Shown: positions 42,500 through 51,837 of the stretch, piece after piece
Layout of the letters: each line of letters opens with the position of its first letter
Numbering within the stretch: position 1 is the first letter of the stretch
Source: Chitinophagaceae bacterium
Lineage (GTDB): Bacteria; Bacteroidota; Bacteroidia; Chitinophagales; Chitinophagaceae
DNA length: 64,000 nt
Assembly (NCBI GenBank): GCA_016720775.1
Contig: JADKJX010000001.1
Span: forward strand, 1 to 64,000
Reading direction: 5' to 3'
Program-made: the position numbers and the translations under genes
The notes under the pieces: generated by a model
The model's database searches: none
What the model saw: only the letters and a program-made list of their open reading frames with translations
Told to the model about the DNA's origin: nothing

Positions 42500-43630
42500 A
42501 TGAACTGTACGTTGAATTTCATTGGAGGATTATTGTTACTGGCAACTTCCGGTTTTGCCCAGGTAAACGGGGATAACAAAGCGCCGGGTGATAAGGCAAC
42601 GAATGTATTCCGCTATACAAACCCCATCACAAGAGATACGGCTATCTCCATGCGTGACCATTACATCATCAGGGTTAATAACAAATGGTATTGTACCGGA
42701 ACGTCAAATCCTGTATGGACAGGTCCCAATCCGGGTGTACGTTTGCTGGTGTCAGACGACCTGATTCATTGGAAGCAGCATTCATGGCTTATAGATGCAA
42801 GTAAGCTCCCTCCCGGTTGCCCGTATAATGGAAGATTCTGGGCGCCGGAAATTCACTTTATAAAAAACAGGTACTGGCTCACTGTAAACAGCGGAAGCGT
42901 AACAGCCGATGATCCCAAAGGCATGAAAACGCACAGCATCTGGCTATTTTCTTCCGATAGTGTTACCGGGCCATACAAATTGGTAAACGGCCCGCTAACG
43001 CCGCAGTACAATAATGATGCAACGCTGTTTGAAGATGAAGACGGACAAACCTATCTCTATTGCAGCGGCAATGGATTATTCCAGGCAAAGATTGACCTGA
43101 ATACTGGTAAACTAACTACTCCTATTCAAAAATTTCTTGATAAAAAACAACCCGGCTGGCCCGAATGGATGGTAGGTGGTATTGAAGGACCTTTTGTAAT
43201 AAAAAAAGAAGGAACCTACTTTATGTTCTTTTCTACCTGGACCCGTGGCTATGAAGTTGGTCTATTAAAATCAAAAACACCTCTGGGGCCCTGGGAATTA
43301 GCGTCACCCGAACCGATTTTCGGCACAAGAAAAAAAAGGTATCGTACCGAGATGGCAAAAACCGGCGGCTATGCCGACCTGGAATTTCAGGATACCGAAG
43401 ACCCTTACCAGGAAACAGGGCATAATGCATTGTTTGAAGGGCCTGACGGGCAGCTATGGAGTTCCTGCCATTATTTTATGTATGAAAAAAGGGCCTATCC
43501 TTACAGCCAGACTTTTGAACCATGGGAAAAAACACCACAGATGGGCTTTGAGCCGGTTCACTATAAGAACGGAATGTTTTACATCAATGGCCCTACCTGG
43601 ACAGAACAAATCATAAAACTGGAAAAATGA
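42500..43630 (+). CDS. Secreted GH43-like glycosidase
   Basis: 376 residues with a short signal peptide (~1-20, ending SGFAQ). A single five-bladed propeller: the first acid is in the segment MRDHYIIRVNNKWYCTGTS, the second in NNDATLFEDEDGQTY and the general acid in GGIEGPFVIKKEGTYFMF. FWAPEIHFIKNRYWLTVN is the usual blade-two motif. The FAPT/WAPE family pattern and the surrounding xylan genes suggest exo-acting arabinofuranosidase or beta-xylosidase activity. The stop codon overlaps the next start (ATGA-type overlap at 43627-43630), so translation of the two is probably coupled. Confidence 0.85.
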   Translation: MNCTLNFIGGLLLLATSGFAQVNGDNKAPGDKATNVFRYTNPITRDTAISMRDHYIIRVNNKWYCTGTSNPVWTGPNPGVRLLVSDDLIHWKQHSWLIDASKLPPGCPYNGRFWAPEIHFIKNRYWLTVNSGSVTADDPKGMKTHSIWLFSSDSVTGPYKLVNGPLTPQYNNDATLFEDEDGQTYLYCSGNGLFQAKIDLNTGKLTTPIQKFLDKKQPGWPEWMVGGIEGPFVIKKEGTYFMFFSTWTRGYEVGLLKSKTPLGPWELASPEPIFGTRKKRYRTEMAKTGGYADLEFQDTEDPYQETGHNALFEGPDGQLWSSCHYFMYEKRAYPYSQTFEPWEKTPQMGFEPVHYKNGMFYINGPTWTEQIIKLEK

Positions 43631-45678
43631 AAAATTTATTTTTATTTCTGATTCTTCCTCTATCGCTTATTGGCTATTCACAATCCAACCAGCCCTGGCG
43701 GGGAAAGAAATGTGCAGTTGTGATCACCTATGATGATGCATACAACCAGCAACTGGATAATGCCATTCCTGTATTAGACTCACTGGGACTGAAAGCAACA
43801 TTTTATGTTACTGCTTTTTCTACTTCCGTACAAACCCGTATGAATGACTGGAAAAAAATAGCTGATAAAGGGTATGAATTGGGTAACCACACTTTGTTTC
43901 ATCCGTGTATTGGCGGTAAAGACAGGGAATGGGTGAGCAAGGAATACGATATGAGTACCTATACAGTCAAACGCATGACGGATGAGATCAGGATGACGAA
44001 TTTATTTCTTGAATCGCTTGATGGGAAGAAGAAAAGAACATTCGCCTTTACCTGTGCCGATACTAAGGTGGGTGGTATTGATTTCAGCAACGAGATAAAG
44101 AATGACTTCGCAGCGCTAAGGTCTGTACGAAATGAAATGCATAAGATAAACGAAGTAGACCTTTACAACGTGGATTGTTACATGGTGAACAATCATACCG
44201 CTGAACAAATGATCGAATGGGTGAAGAAGGCAGTTGAAACAAATTCACTGCTCGTTATTTTATTTCATGGAGTAGGTGGTGGCAACGGACTGGATGTATC
44301 CCTACCGGCACACCGGCAATTTCTTTCTTACCTGAAACAAAACGAAAAAGATATCTGGGTGGCGCCCATGGTTGAAGTGGCAGATTATATCAAAGGCTGG
44401 CAGGACCGCCAGTTGATAAACAAACTCACCGAAGAAGATTACAGGGTCACCTTGGCAAAGCTGGGCATCACGTCTATTCGCCCGGGTGCCAATGGCAATG
44501 ATCCCAAAGCGCCCAATGCCGCCAATTACGATGAAGCAAAGGCAAATCCATATCCAATACTTCCTGATGCATTGACATTAAAGAACGGAAAGAAAGTAAA
44601 GGATGCTAAAACATGGTGGAATAAAAGAAGGCCAGAGATCGTGGAGGATTTTGACCGGGAAATTTATGGCCGTATGCCTGCCAACACACCGAAAGTGAAT
44701 TGGGAAGTAGTAAGAGCAGTTGATACAATGAATGGCCAATACCCAATAAAACTAAAACAGCTTATCGGGCATGTGGATAATTACTCCTATCCTTCTGTTA
44801 AGGTAGATATACAACTTTCGCTGGCTGTTCCGGCAAACGCAACGCAGCCTGTTCCGGTGATCATGGAATTTGGGTTTGTATTTCCACCGGGATTCCGGTT
44901 ACCACCAACAAATCAATCCAGCGAACCAACCTGGCAGCAACAATGTTTGGCGAGAGGCTGGGGTTATGCGGTACTTGTTCCAACAAGCGTGCAGGCAGAT
45001 AATGGCGCAGGCTTAACACAGGGGATCATCGGCCTGTTGAATAAAGGCGAAAGAAGAAAAGCGGATGACTGGGGAAGTTTAAAAGCATGGGCATGGGGCG
45101 CCGGCAAAGCATTGGATTATTTTGAAACAGATAAAAATGTAGATGCAAAGAAAGTAGCGATCGAAGGCCACTCAAGATATGGCAAAGCCGCATTGGTGAC
45201 ATTGGCTTATGATGCCAGGTTTGCAACAGCATTTGTCAGCTCCTCCGGTGAAGGCGGCGCTAAACTTCACAGAAGAAATGCAGGTGAGCTCGTAGAGAAT
45301 GTTGCCAGCAGCGGCGAGTATCACTGGATGGCGGGCAACTTCATCAAATACGCCGGGCCATTGAACTGGGGCGATATGCCGGTTGATTCACATGAACTGA
45401 TCGCCCTGTGTGCACCACGCCCGGTTTTTATCAGTGCCGGTGAAAAAGGTGATGGGTGGGTAGATGCAAGAGGAATGTTCATGGCGGCTGTTGCTGCAGG
45501 ACCGGTTTATACATTGCTTGGCAAAAAGGACCTGGGCACAACAGTTTTTCCAAAAGTGGAAACAGGATTGATGAGTGGAGAGATCGCATTTCGTCAGCAT
45601 ACTCTTGGACATACTCCCGGTCCTAACTGGCCGGTGTTCCTGGAATTTGCAGCAAGATATTTTGCCCCCAACCCCTGA
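43627..45678 (+). CDS. Bifunctional esterase: CE4-type polysaccharide deacetylase fused to CE15 glucuronoyl esterase
   Basis: 683 residues with a signal peptide (~1-18). Residues ~25-260 are a NodB/CE4 fold: VVITYDDAYNQQ supplies the catalytic and metal aspartates, and LGNHTLFHPC the H-x3-H metal ligands. Residues ~300-683 are a CE15 alpha/beta hydrolase: the nucleophile is in EGHSRYGKAAL, the glutamate in SSSGEGGAKLHRR, and the histidine in FRQHTLGHTPGPNWPVF. CE4 enzymes remove acetyl groups from xylan; CE15 cleaves the ester between methylglucuronate and lignin. One secreted polypeptide would thus attack two ester decorations. The two halves are joined by a ~40-residue linker, and no frameshift is present. 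Confidence 0.88.
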   Translation: MKNLFLFLILPLSLIGYSQSNQPWRGKKCAVVITYDDAYNQQLDNAIPVLDSLGLKATFYVTAFSTSVQTRMNDWKKIADKGYELGNHTLFHPCIGGKDREWVSKEYDMSTYTVKRMTDEIRMTNLFLESLDGKKKRTFAFTCADTKVGGIDFSNEIKNDFAALRSVRNEMHKINEVDLYNVDCYMVNNHTAEQMIEWVKKAVETNSLLVILFHGVGGGNGLDVSLPAHRQFLSYLKQNEKDIWVAPMVEVADYIKGWQDRQLINKLTEEDYRVTLAKLGITSIRPGANGNDPKAPNAANYDEAKANPYPILPDALTLKNGKKVKDAKTWWNKRRPEIVEDFDREIYGRMPANTPKVNWEVVRAVDTMNGQYPIKLKQLIGHVDNYSYPSVKVDIQLSLAVPANATQPVPVIMEFGFVFPPGFRLPPTNQSSEPTWQQQCLARGWGYAVLVPTSVQADNGAGLTQGIIGLLNKGERRKADDWGSLKAWAWGAGKALDYFETDKNVDAKKVAIEGHSRYGKAALVTLAYDARFATAFVSSSGEGGAKLHRRNAGELVENVASSGEYHWMAGNFIKYAGPLNWGDMPVDSHELIALCAPRPVFISAGEKGDGWVDARGMFMAAVAAGPVYTLLGKKDLGTTVFPKVETGLMSGEIAFRQHTLGHTPGPNWPVFLEFAARYFAPNP

Positions 45679-45729
45679 AAGGTAGCAGGACAAAAGAGTT
45701 CTGTCAATTGTACTTCTATGAAAAGAACT

Positions 45730-45776
45730 AAATCTTAGCGCCGCTTTGCGCCTTCGTGTCTTAGTGGTTAAAAAAT
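45730..45776. repeat. Dispersed intergenic repeat (TTGCGCC..CGTGTCTTAG.GGTTAAAAA type)
   Basis: The stretch before the next gene contains CTTTGCGCCTTCGTGTCTTA followed by GTGGTTAAAAAA. A related piece (CACTTTGCATCTTCGTGCCTTAG) precedes the ureido gene at about 55834-55856. From memory this motif family is common in Bacteroidota spacers. Confidence 0.45.
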
Positions 45777-45780
45777 AAGT

Positions 45781-46906
45781 ATGAAAAAAAACAGTACATC
45801 AAGAAGAAAATTCATTTACAACATTGGTCTTGCAGGCCTGGGCATTCCATTGCTCTCTGCATATTCCAATTGCAATGATGAAAAATCAAATCAAACTAAA
45901 ATGAAAAACAGGAATGATGGAAAACTCGGCATTGCGTTGGTTGGATTAGGAAATTATGCTACCAACCAATTGGCCCCGGCATTGCAGCAAACAGAAAACT
46001 GTTACCTCGCCGGGATCGTTACAGGTACTCCATCAAAAATTCCAGCCTGGAAAGAACGATATAATATTCCCGATAAAAATATTTACAGCTACGAAAAATT
46101 ATGACTCTATAAAAGATAATCCCGATATCGACATAATATACGTGGTGCTGCCAAACAATATGCATGCAGAATATACCATCCGTGGTTTCGAAGCCGGCAA
46201 GCATGTGATCTGCGAAAAACCTATGGCCATCACCGTAGAAGATTGTGACCGCATGATCGCAGCAGCTAAAAAAGCGAATAAATATTTATCCATTGGTTAC
46301 CGCCTGCATTTTGAGCCTTACAATTTAGAAATGGTACGGTGCGGCACACAGAAAGTATATGGTGAAATAAAAAAACTGTCGGGTGGCTTTGGCTTCAGGG
46401 CCAGTCCTTCACAATGGCGGCTCACTAAGAAATATGCTGGTGGCGGGCCTTTAATGGATCTTGGTATCTATGTGATACAAGCCATGTGTTATACAACCGG
46501 TATGGAGCCCATTGCGGTCACTGCAAAGGAAGGAGTGAAAACAGATCTTGAGCGCTTCAAAGAAGTGGAGCAGTCACTCACCTGGCAGATGGAATTTCCG
46601 AATGGATTAATTACCGACTGCAGAACAAGCTATGACGACGGAATGAATTTTTTAAAGGCTGAAGCCGAAAAAGGAATTTTTGAATTGACCTCGGCTTACA
46701 ATTATACAGGTCAACGCGGCTCCACTCCGGCCGGTACCATGAACTTTCCACACATAAATCAACAGGCGAAACAAATGGATGGAATTGCCGCTTCAATAAA
46801 AAACAACAGCCCTTCCATTGTACCTGGCGAACTGGGAAGAAGGGATGTAAAATACCTGCAGGCTGTTTATGAGGCAATGCACACCGGAAAAAAAGTAATG
46901 ATCTGA
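45781..46906 (+). CDS. Tat-exported Gfo/Idh/MocA oxidoreductase, one-base frameshift
   Basis: Repaired length ~374 residues. The N-terminus MKKNSTSRRKFIYNIGLAG is a twin-arginine signal, followed by a Cys-containing AYSNC, so the enzyme is exported already folded with its cofactor. The Rossmann motif is ALVGLGNYATNQLAPAL; VCEKPMAIT is the conserved EKP motif, and GGGPLMDLGIYVIQA marks the second domain. The frame breaks at the A-run 46094-46098, where one A too many ends the first part at SYEKL; without it the sequence reads SYENYDSIKDNPD. Periplasmic members such as glucose-fructose and aldose-aldose oxidoreductases keep NADP bound tightly and oxidise aldoses to lactones. It is followed by dehydratase and lactonase genes, so an aldonolactone-forming role is likely. 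Confidence 0.82.
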
Positions 46907-46950
46907 CGTCCTCGTCTGAACATGGAATTGCATGGCATAATAAAATTGAT

Positions 46951-48667
46951 ATGAGTAAAAAATTAAGAAGCGAAGACTGGTTTGGCAAAGACGACAAAAT
47001 GGGTTTTGTCCATCGTTCCTGGTTACGCAACCAGGGATATCCCGATGATTACTTCAAAGGCAGGCCAGTGATCGGCATCTGTAATACATGGAGTGAACTC
47101 ACGCCATGCAACGGTCACCTCCGTGATTTTGCCGAAATAGTAAAGCGGGGTGTTATTGAAGCAGGTGGTTTTCCATTGGAATTTCCTGTCACGTCATTGG
47201 GTGAAACGATCATGCGGCCAACTACCATGTTGTTCCGCAACCTGGCAAGCATGGATGTAGAAGAAAGCATCCGGGCCAACCCGCTTGACGGCGTTGTATT
47301 ATTAACCGGTTGCGATAAAACAACACCGTCCACCATCATGGGTGCATGCAGTGTTGACCTGCCGACCATTGTTGTTCCGGGCGGACCAATGCTTAATGGA
47401 AGATTCAAAGGAGAATGTTTGGGAAGCGGCTCCTTCAACTGGATGGTAAAAGAAAAAACACTGGTGGAAAATTATACGGCAGAAGATATTCATGAAGCAG
47501 AGATCGGCGCTGCCCGAAGCCAGGGTCATTGCATGACGATGGGTACGGCATCCACCATGGCCTGTATGGCAGAATCATTGGGGTTAACCTTGCCAGGCGC
47601 CGCTGCAATACCGGCTGTTGATTCAAGAAAGAAAGTAATGGCACAGTTGTCCGGAAGAAGAATTGTGGAAATGGTGAGAGCGGATATGAAAATTTCAAAG
47701 ATCCTGACAAGAAAAGCTTTTGAAAATTCAATCATGGTGAATGCAGCTGTTGGTGGGTCAACAAATTTTATCATTCACCTGCTGGCCATCGCCGGAAGGA
47801 TCGGGATTGAATTAAAGCTGGAAGATTTTGATACCATCGGAAGTAAAATACCCTTGCTGGTTAACCTCAAACCTTCCGGCAAATACCTGATGGAAGATTT
47901 TTATTATGCAGGTGGGCTGCCAGTGGTGATCAATGAACTGAAAAAACAATTGCACAATGATGCGGTTACAGTGAATGGAAAAACAATCGGTGAGAATAAT
48001 AGTAATCCAGTTTGCTATAACAAAGAGGTGATTACCTCCATTGATACCCCGCTGCAAAATGAAGCAGGTATTGTTGTGTTGAAGGGAAATCTTTGTGAAG
48101 ACGGTGCTGTCATCAAGCCATCGGCCGCAACCCAATCATTGATGAAGCACAAAGGCAAAGCCGTTGTATTTGAAACGATGGAAGACTACCATGCAAGGAT
48201 CGATGATCCGAATTTGGATATTGATGAAAATTCGGTGATCGTATTAAAAGGTGTTGGGCCGGTTGGTTACCCCGGTATGCCGGAAGTAGGCAATGTTGAC
48301 CTGCCGGAAAAATTATTAAGGAAAGGAGTGAAAGATATTGTTCGCATCTCCGACGGAAGAATGAGTGGCACGGCTGCCGGAACCGTAGTGCTGCATATTT
48401 CACCGGAGTCTTCTATCGGCGGTTTATTAGCGCTGGTAAACGACGGTGATGTGATCGAACTGGATGTAGCACAAAGAAAATTACACCTGGAGGTGAGCGA
48501 TGAAGAACTTTTAAAAAGAAAAGCAGTATGGGAAAGCGCCGGAGCCGATGGCAACAAGGGGTTATGTGAAGTTTTACATCGATCATGTACAGCAGGCACA
48601 CCTGGGTGCCGACCTGGATATTTTACAGGGAGGCTCAGGCAGTGAAGTAACAAGAGAGCTGCATTAA
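46951..48667 (+). CDS. IlvD/EDD-family sugar-acid dehydratase (pentonate dehydratase candidate), C-terminal frameshift
   Basis: Repaired length ~571 residues. CNTWSELTPCNGHLRDFAE, LTGCDKTTPSTIMGACSVDLPTIV (cluster cysteine), GHCMTMGTASTMACMAESLGL (second cysteine) and VRISDGRMSGTAAG are hallmark motifs of the Fe-S dehydratases. The SELTPCN segment and overall length match the pentonate branch (xylonate or arabonate dehydratases) better than IlvD itself; this is from memory. One extra G in the GGGG run at 48558-48561 changes the last ~35 residues. In the corrected frame the protein ends GYVKFYIDHVQQAHLGAD...EVTRELH, with the stop at 48665-48667. It should make 2-keto-3-deoxy-pentonate in the cytoplasm. 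Confidence 0.88.
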
Positions 48668-48676
48668 ACCATTTTT

Positions 48677-49678
48677 ATGAGATACATTTTTTTCTTACTC
48701 ATTTTTTCTGCAATGACCGGTTGCAGCAGTAAACAGCAATATAAAACGACCGGCTCCATTGAAAGGATAGATCCGGCACTTGATTCCATTATTTCTCCCG
48801 ATGCCAAAGCAGAGATCATTGCTGAAGGTTTTGAATGGAGCGAAGGACCTTTATGGATCGGGAAGGATAAAATGCTGTTGTTCTCAGATGTGCCAACCAA
48901 TACTATTTATAAATGGACAGAAGAAAAAGGAAAGGAGGTTTATTTAAAACCCTCAGGCTATACCGGCCCGGTTCCATCAACCTGTAAAGAACCCGGCAGC
49001 AATGGGTTGCTGTTAAATGCAAATGGTGATCTCGTTTTATGCCAGCATGGCGACAGGCGAATGGCAAGGATGGATGCTCCTTTGAACGAACCAACACCAA
49101 AGTTCATCACACTTGCTGATAAATATTCCGGAAAAAGGTTCAGCAGTCCGAACGATGCGGTTTACAGCGCTGAAGGAGAATTATACTTTACCGATCCTCC
49201 TTACGGGTTGCAAACACAAGATGATTCTGACCTTAAAAAAGAGACCTCTTTTAATGGAGTGTACAAAATAAAAAAAGATGGAAAAGTTGTTTTACTGGTG
49301 GGCTCTATCACAAGACCAAATGGTATTGCCTTTTTCCCGGGTGGGAAAAGATTGCTCGTGGCAAACTCAGATCCCGGTAAAAAGAACTGGTATGTATTTG
49401 ATGTATTGGGTGATTCGCTCATCAATGGCAAAGAGTTTTACAACTTAGCCAATAGTGATAAAACCTGGAAGGGGCTGCCTGATGGTTTGAAGATCGACAA
49501 GAATGGGAATGTTTTTGCAACCGGGCCTGGCGGAATATTGATCTTTAATAACCAGGGAAAATTGTTAGGCAGACTAATGCTTGATAATGCCACATCCAAC
49601 TGTGCCTTATCGCCCGATGAAAAAACATTGTACATCACCAACGATATGTATGTATTGCGAATTAAAATGAGAAATTAA
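48677..49678 (+). CDS. SMP-30/gluconolactonase-family lipoprotein, probable aldonolactonase
   Basis: 333 residues. A lipoprotein signal peptide ends at MTGCSSK (Cys ~15), so it is anchored in a membrane facing the periplasm. The six-bladed propeller has the metal-binding glutamate in EGFEWSEGPLW. It also has the N-x-x-N region SNGLLLNANGDLVLCQHGDRR, SSPNDAVYSAEGELYFTDPPYG, RPNGIAFFPGGKRLLV (asparagine ligand) and GLPDGLKIDKNGNVFATGPGG (aspartate ligand). It hydrolyses sugar lactones to aldonic acids. With a Tat-exported oxidoreductase two genes upstream, a periplasmic oxidation-lactone hydrolysis pair is coherent. It begins ten bases after the corrected dehydratase stop. Confidence 0.9.
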   Translation: MRYIFFLLIFSAMTGCSSKQQYKTTGSIERIDPALDSIISPDAKAEIIAEGFEWSEGPLWIGKDKMLLFSDVPTNTIYKWTEEKGKEVYLKPSGYTGPVPSTCKEPGSNGLLLNANGDLVLCQHGDRRMARMDAPLNEPTPKFITLADKYSGKRFSSPNDAVYSAEGELYFTDPPYGLQTQDDSDLKKETSFNGVYKIKKDGKVVLLVGSITRPNGIAFFPGGKRLLVANSDPGKKNWYVFDVLGDSLINGKEFYNLANSDKTWKGLPDGLKIDKNGNVFATGPGGILIFNNQGKLLGRLMLDNATSNCALSPDEKTLYITNDMYVLRIKMRN

Positions 49679-49680
49679 AT

Positions 49681-50511
49681 ATGAAATTATATAAAACCAA
49701 AAATGGGATCGTTGCGGAGAAAGATGAAAAAATTTTCCTGTTTAAAAATGAGGCCTGGGATTCTTTCATTAATGATGATGATCTTTTACAAAAGACTGAA
49801 CAGCTTATTGAAGGCCTGGCTGCCAACAACAAAAGTTTAATTGATGAATTATTACCCCCCATTGGAAGTAAACAGGAGTTATGGGCATGTGGCGTTACTT
49901 ATTTACGAAGCAAGGTTGGCCGGCAGGAAGAAAGCAAGGCCTCCGGCGGCGCCGACTTTTACGCTAAAGTTTATGAAGCCGAAAGGCCGGAATTGTTTTT
50001 TAAATCAACGCCTCACCGGGTTGTTGGCAACAATGCTTTTGTAAGGATACGGAAAGATTCTACCTGGGATGTACCCGAACCCGAGCTGACATTGGTTGTT
50101 ACGTCATCCGGAAAAATTGTTGGCTATACCATCGGCAACGATATTAGCAGCCGCAGTATTGAAGGAGAGAATCCATTATATCTTCCCCAGGCAAAAACCT
50201 ATGATGAATGTGCTGCACTCGGTCCTTGCATTTATGTAACCGACCAACCACTTCATGGCAATATAATGATCAGCCTTGTCATTAAAAGAAATAATGCTGT
50301 TGTTTTTGAAGGTTCGGTTGCAATAAACCAGATGAAAAGAACAGTTCAGGAGTTGGTCTCGTTTGTTTACCGGGAATGCAGTTTTCCGCATGGTTGTTTA
50401 ATAATGACCGGAACCGGCGTTGTGCCCGGCAATGATTTTACCCTGCAAAGTGGAGATGAGATAATTATTTCCATCGACAACATCGGCACATTAATAAATA
50501 CGGTCGGGTAA
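49681..50511 (+). CDS. FAH-family enzyme, candidate 2-keto-3-deoxy-pentonate dehydratase
   Basis: 276 residues. The fumarylacetoacetate-hydrolase fold with LFFKSTPHRVVG, IRKDSTWDVPEPELTLVV (the metal-binding E-x-E), GYTIGNDISSRSIEGENPLYLPQAKTYDECAALGP and TGTGVVPG. The stretch SSRSIEGENPLYLPQAK is, from memory, characteristic of the KdaD/XylX-like branch that dehydrates 2-keto-3-deoxy-arabinonate or -xylonate to 2-oxoglutarate semialdehyde. It is cytoplasmic, with no signal. It follows the lactonase by two bases and precedes the permease by three. The final enzyme, semialdehyde dehydrogenase, is not in the window. An aldolase-type or other acylpyruvase role remains possible. Confidence 0.82.
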   Translation: MKLYKTKNGIVAEKDEKIFLFKNEAWDSFINDDDLLQKTEQLIEGLAANNKSLIDELLPPIGSKQELWACGVTYLRSKVGRQEESKASGGADFYAKVYEAERPELFFKSTPHRVVGNNAFVRIRKDSTWDVPEPELTLVVTSSGKIVGYTIGNDISSRSIEGENPLYLPQAKTYDECAALGPCIYVTDQPLHGNIMISLVIKRNNAVVFEGSVAINQMKRTVQELVSFVYRECSFPHGCLIMTGTGVVPGNDFTLQSGDEIIISIDNIGTLINTVG

Positions 50512-50514
50512 CCA

Positions 50515-51819
50515 GTGATATTCATCATCATCATAGCAGCCATTGCTCTCCAGGTTTTCCTTACGGTGAAAATGGTAAGCCCTTTTTTGTCGTTGCTGAT
50601 CGTTTCAATTCTTACAGGTCTTTGCCTGGGTATGCAGCCGGCGGACCTGTTGCGGTCAATTGAGAAAGGAGTAGGCAGTACCATGGGAGGAATTGCACTT
50701 ATCATTTGTCTTGGGGCGATACTCGGGAAGATATTGGAGATGTCGGGTGCTGCTGAAAAAATTTCTTCCACTCTCATTCATGCTTTTGGTGAACGGAATA
50801 TTCAATGGGCCGTATTGCTCACCGGTTTCTTTATCGGCATACCGCTTTATTATAATGCCGGCTTTGTTATACTGGTACCGCTTGTTTTTACACTGGCAAG
50901 AAAAACAAAACTGCCGCTTCTGTACATTGCTATCCCCATGGCGGCGGCGCTCTCAACTACTCATTGTTTTCTTCCACCACATCCCGGCCCGGTGGTGCTG
51001 GTCAATTCTTTTCATGCCGATATGGGGTTGACATTATTATATGGCATCTGCATTGCCATTCCCGCTGTTATTATTGCCGGACCATTATTAGGAAGACTAC
51101 TACAAAAGATAAGTAACGGCCAGCAGCAAACAGATGTACCCATGGTAGTATTAAAAAAATTACCGGCGGCTTTTCCCAGTTTTTGCATCGCTTTATTACC
51201 TGTATTCCTCATCGCACTGTCGGTTATTGCAGGAAATTTTTTGCAGGATGGCGTACTTAAAAAAATACTGCTCTTCATGGGCGACTCCACCATTGCCCTG
51301 CTCCTGTCTGTCATCCTTGGCTTTCTTTATTTCAGTATAAGCATGAAGATAAAAACAGAAGAATGCATGAAATGGCTCAGCGATGCCATTGCCGGAATTG
51401 CGCTTATCCTGCTCATCATTACAGCTGGCGGAGTTTTAAAACAGGTATTAACCGATAGCGGTACCGGAGCTTATATCGCTTCCTTCAGCAGCAAATGGCA
51501 AATGCCTCCACTGGTTTTTGCCTGGGTAGTTACTGCATTGTTACGGGTAACGATCGGTTCGGCAACCGTGGCAGGCATTACCGCTGCCGGCATTGTATCA
51601 CCTTTATTAGCACAAACCAATGTTTCGCCGGAGCTGATGGTACTGGCCGTAGGAGCAGGAAGTGTTTTTGGTTCACACATCAATGATTCCGGCTTCTGGA
51701 TGTTCAAAGAATTTTTTAAACTGTCGTTAAAACAAACTTTCCTGTCGTGGACAGTAATGGAAACAGTTATTTCCATCACCGGGCTGCTCGGGGTGCTTAT
51801 TTTAAATATGATCATTTGA
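50515..51819 (+). CDS. GntP-family gluconate/aldonate permease
   Basis: 434 residues, starting from GTG at 50515; no ATG lies nearer the first hydrophobic stretch. About 12-14 membrane helices with GntP motifs: IALIICLGAILGKILEMSGAAE, GFFIGIPLYYNAGFVILVPL, FLPPHPGPVVLVNSFHADMG and RVTIGSATVAGITAAGIV near the end, then AVGAGSVFGSHINDSGFW. It imports aldonic acids with protons across the inner membrane. Placed directly behind the lactonase and keto-acid dehydratase genes, it probably imports the pentonate produced in the periplasm. Gluconate itself is also possible. Confidence 0.93.
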   Translation: MIFIIIIAAIALQVFLTVKMVSPFLSLLIVSILTGLCLGMQPADLLRSIEKGVGSTMGGIALIICLGAILGKILEMSGAAEKISSTLIHAFGERNIQWAVLLTGFFIGIPLYYNAGFVILVPLVFTLARKTKLPLLYIAIPMAAALSTTHCFLPPHPGPVVLVNSFHADMGLTLLYGICIAIPAVIIAGPLLGRLLQKISNGQQQTDVPMVVLKKLPAAFPSFCIALLPVFLIALSVIAGNFLQDGVLKKILLFMGDSTIALLLSVILGFLYFSISMKIKTEECMKWLSDAIAGIALILLIITAGGVLKQVLTDSGTGAYIASFSSKWQMPPLVFAWVVTALLRVTIGSATVAGITAAGIVSPLLAQTNVSPELMVLAVGAGSVFGSHINDSGFWMFKEFFKLSLKQTFLSWTVMETVISITGLLGVLILNMII

Positions 51820-51837
51820 ATTTTTAAACCCGATAAC

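Noticed and set aside
45956..46104. Independent start for a second oxidoreductase gene
   Set aside because: The residues before ~46095 in this frame are unrelated to the family; it is the same gene after a one-base shift.
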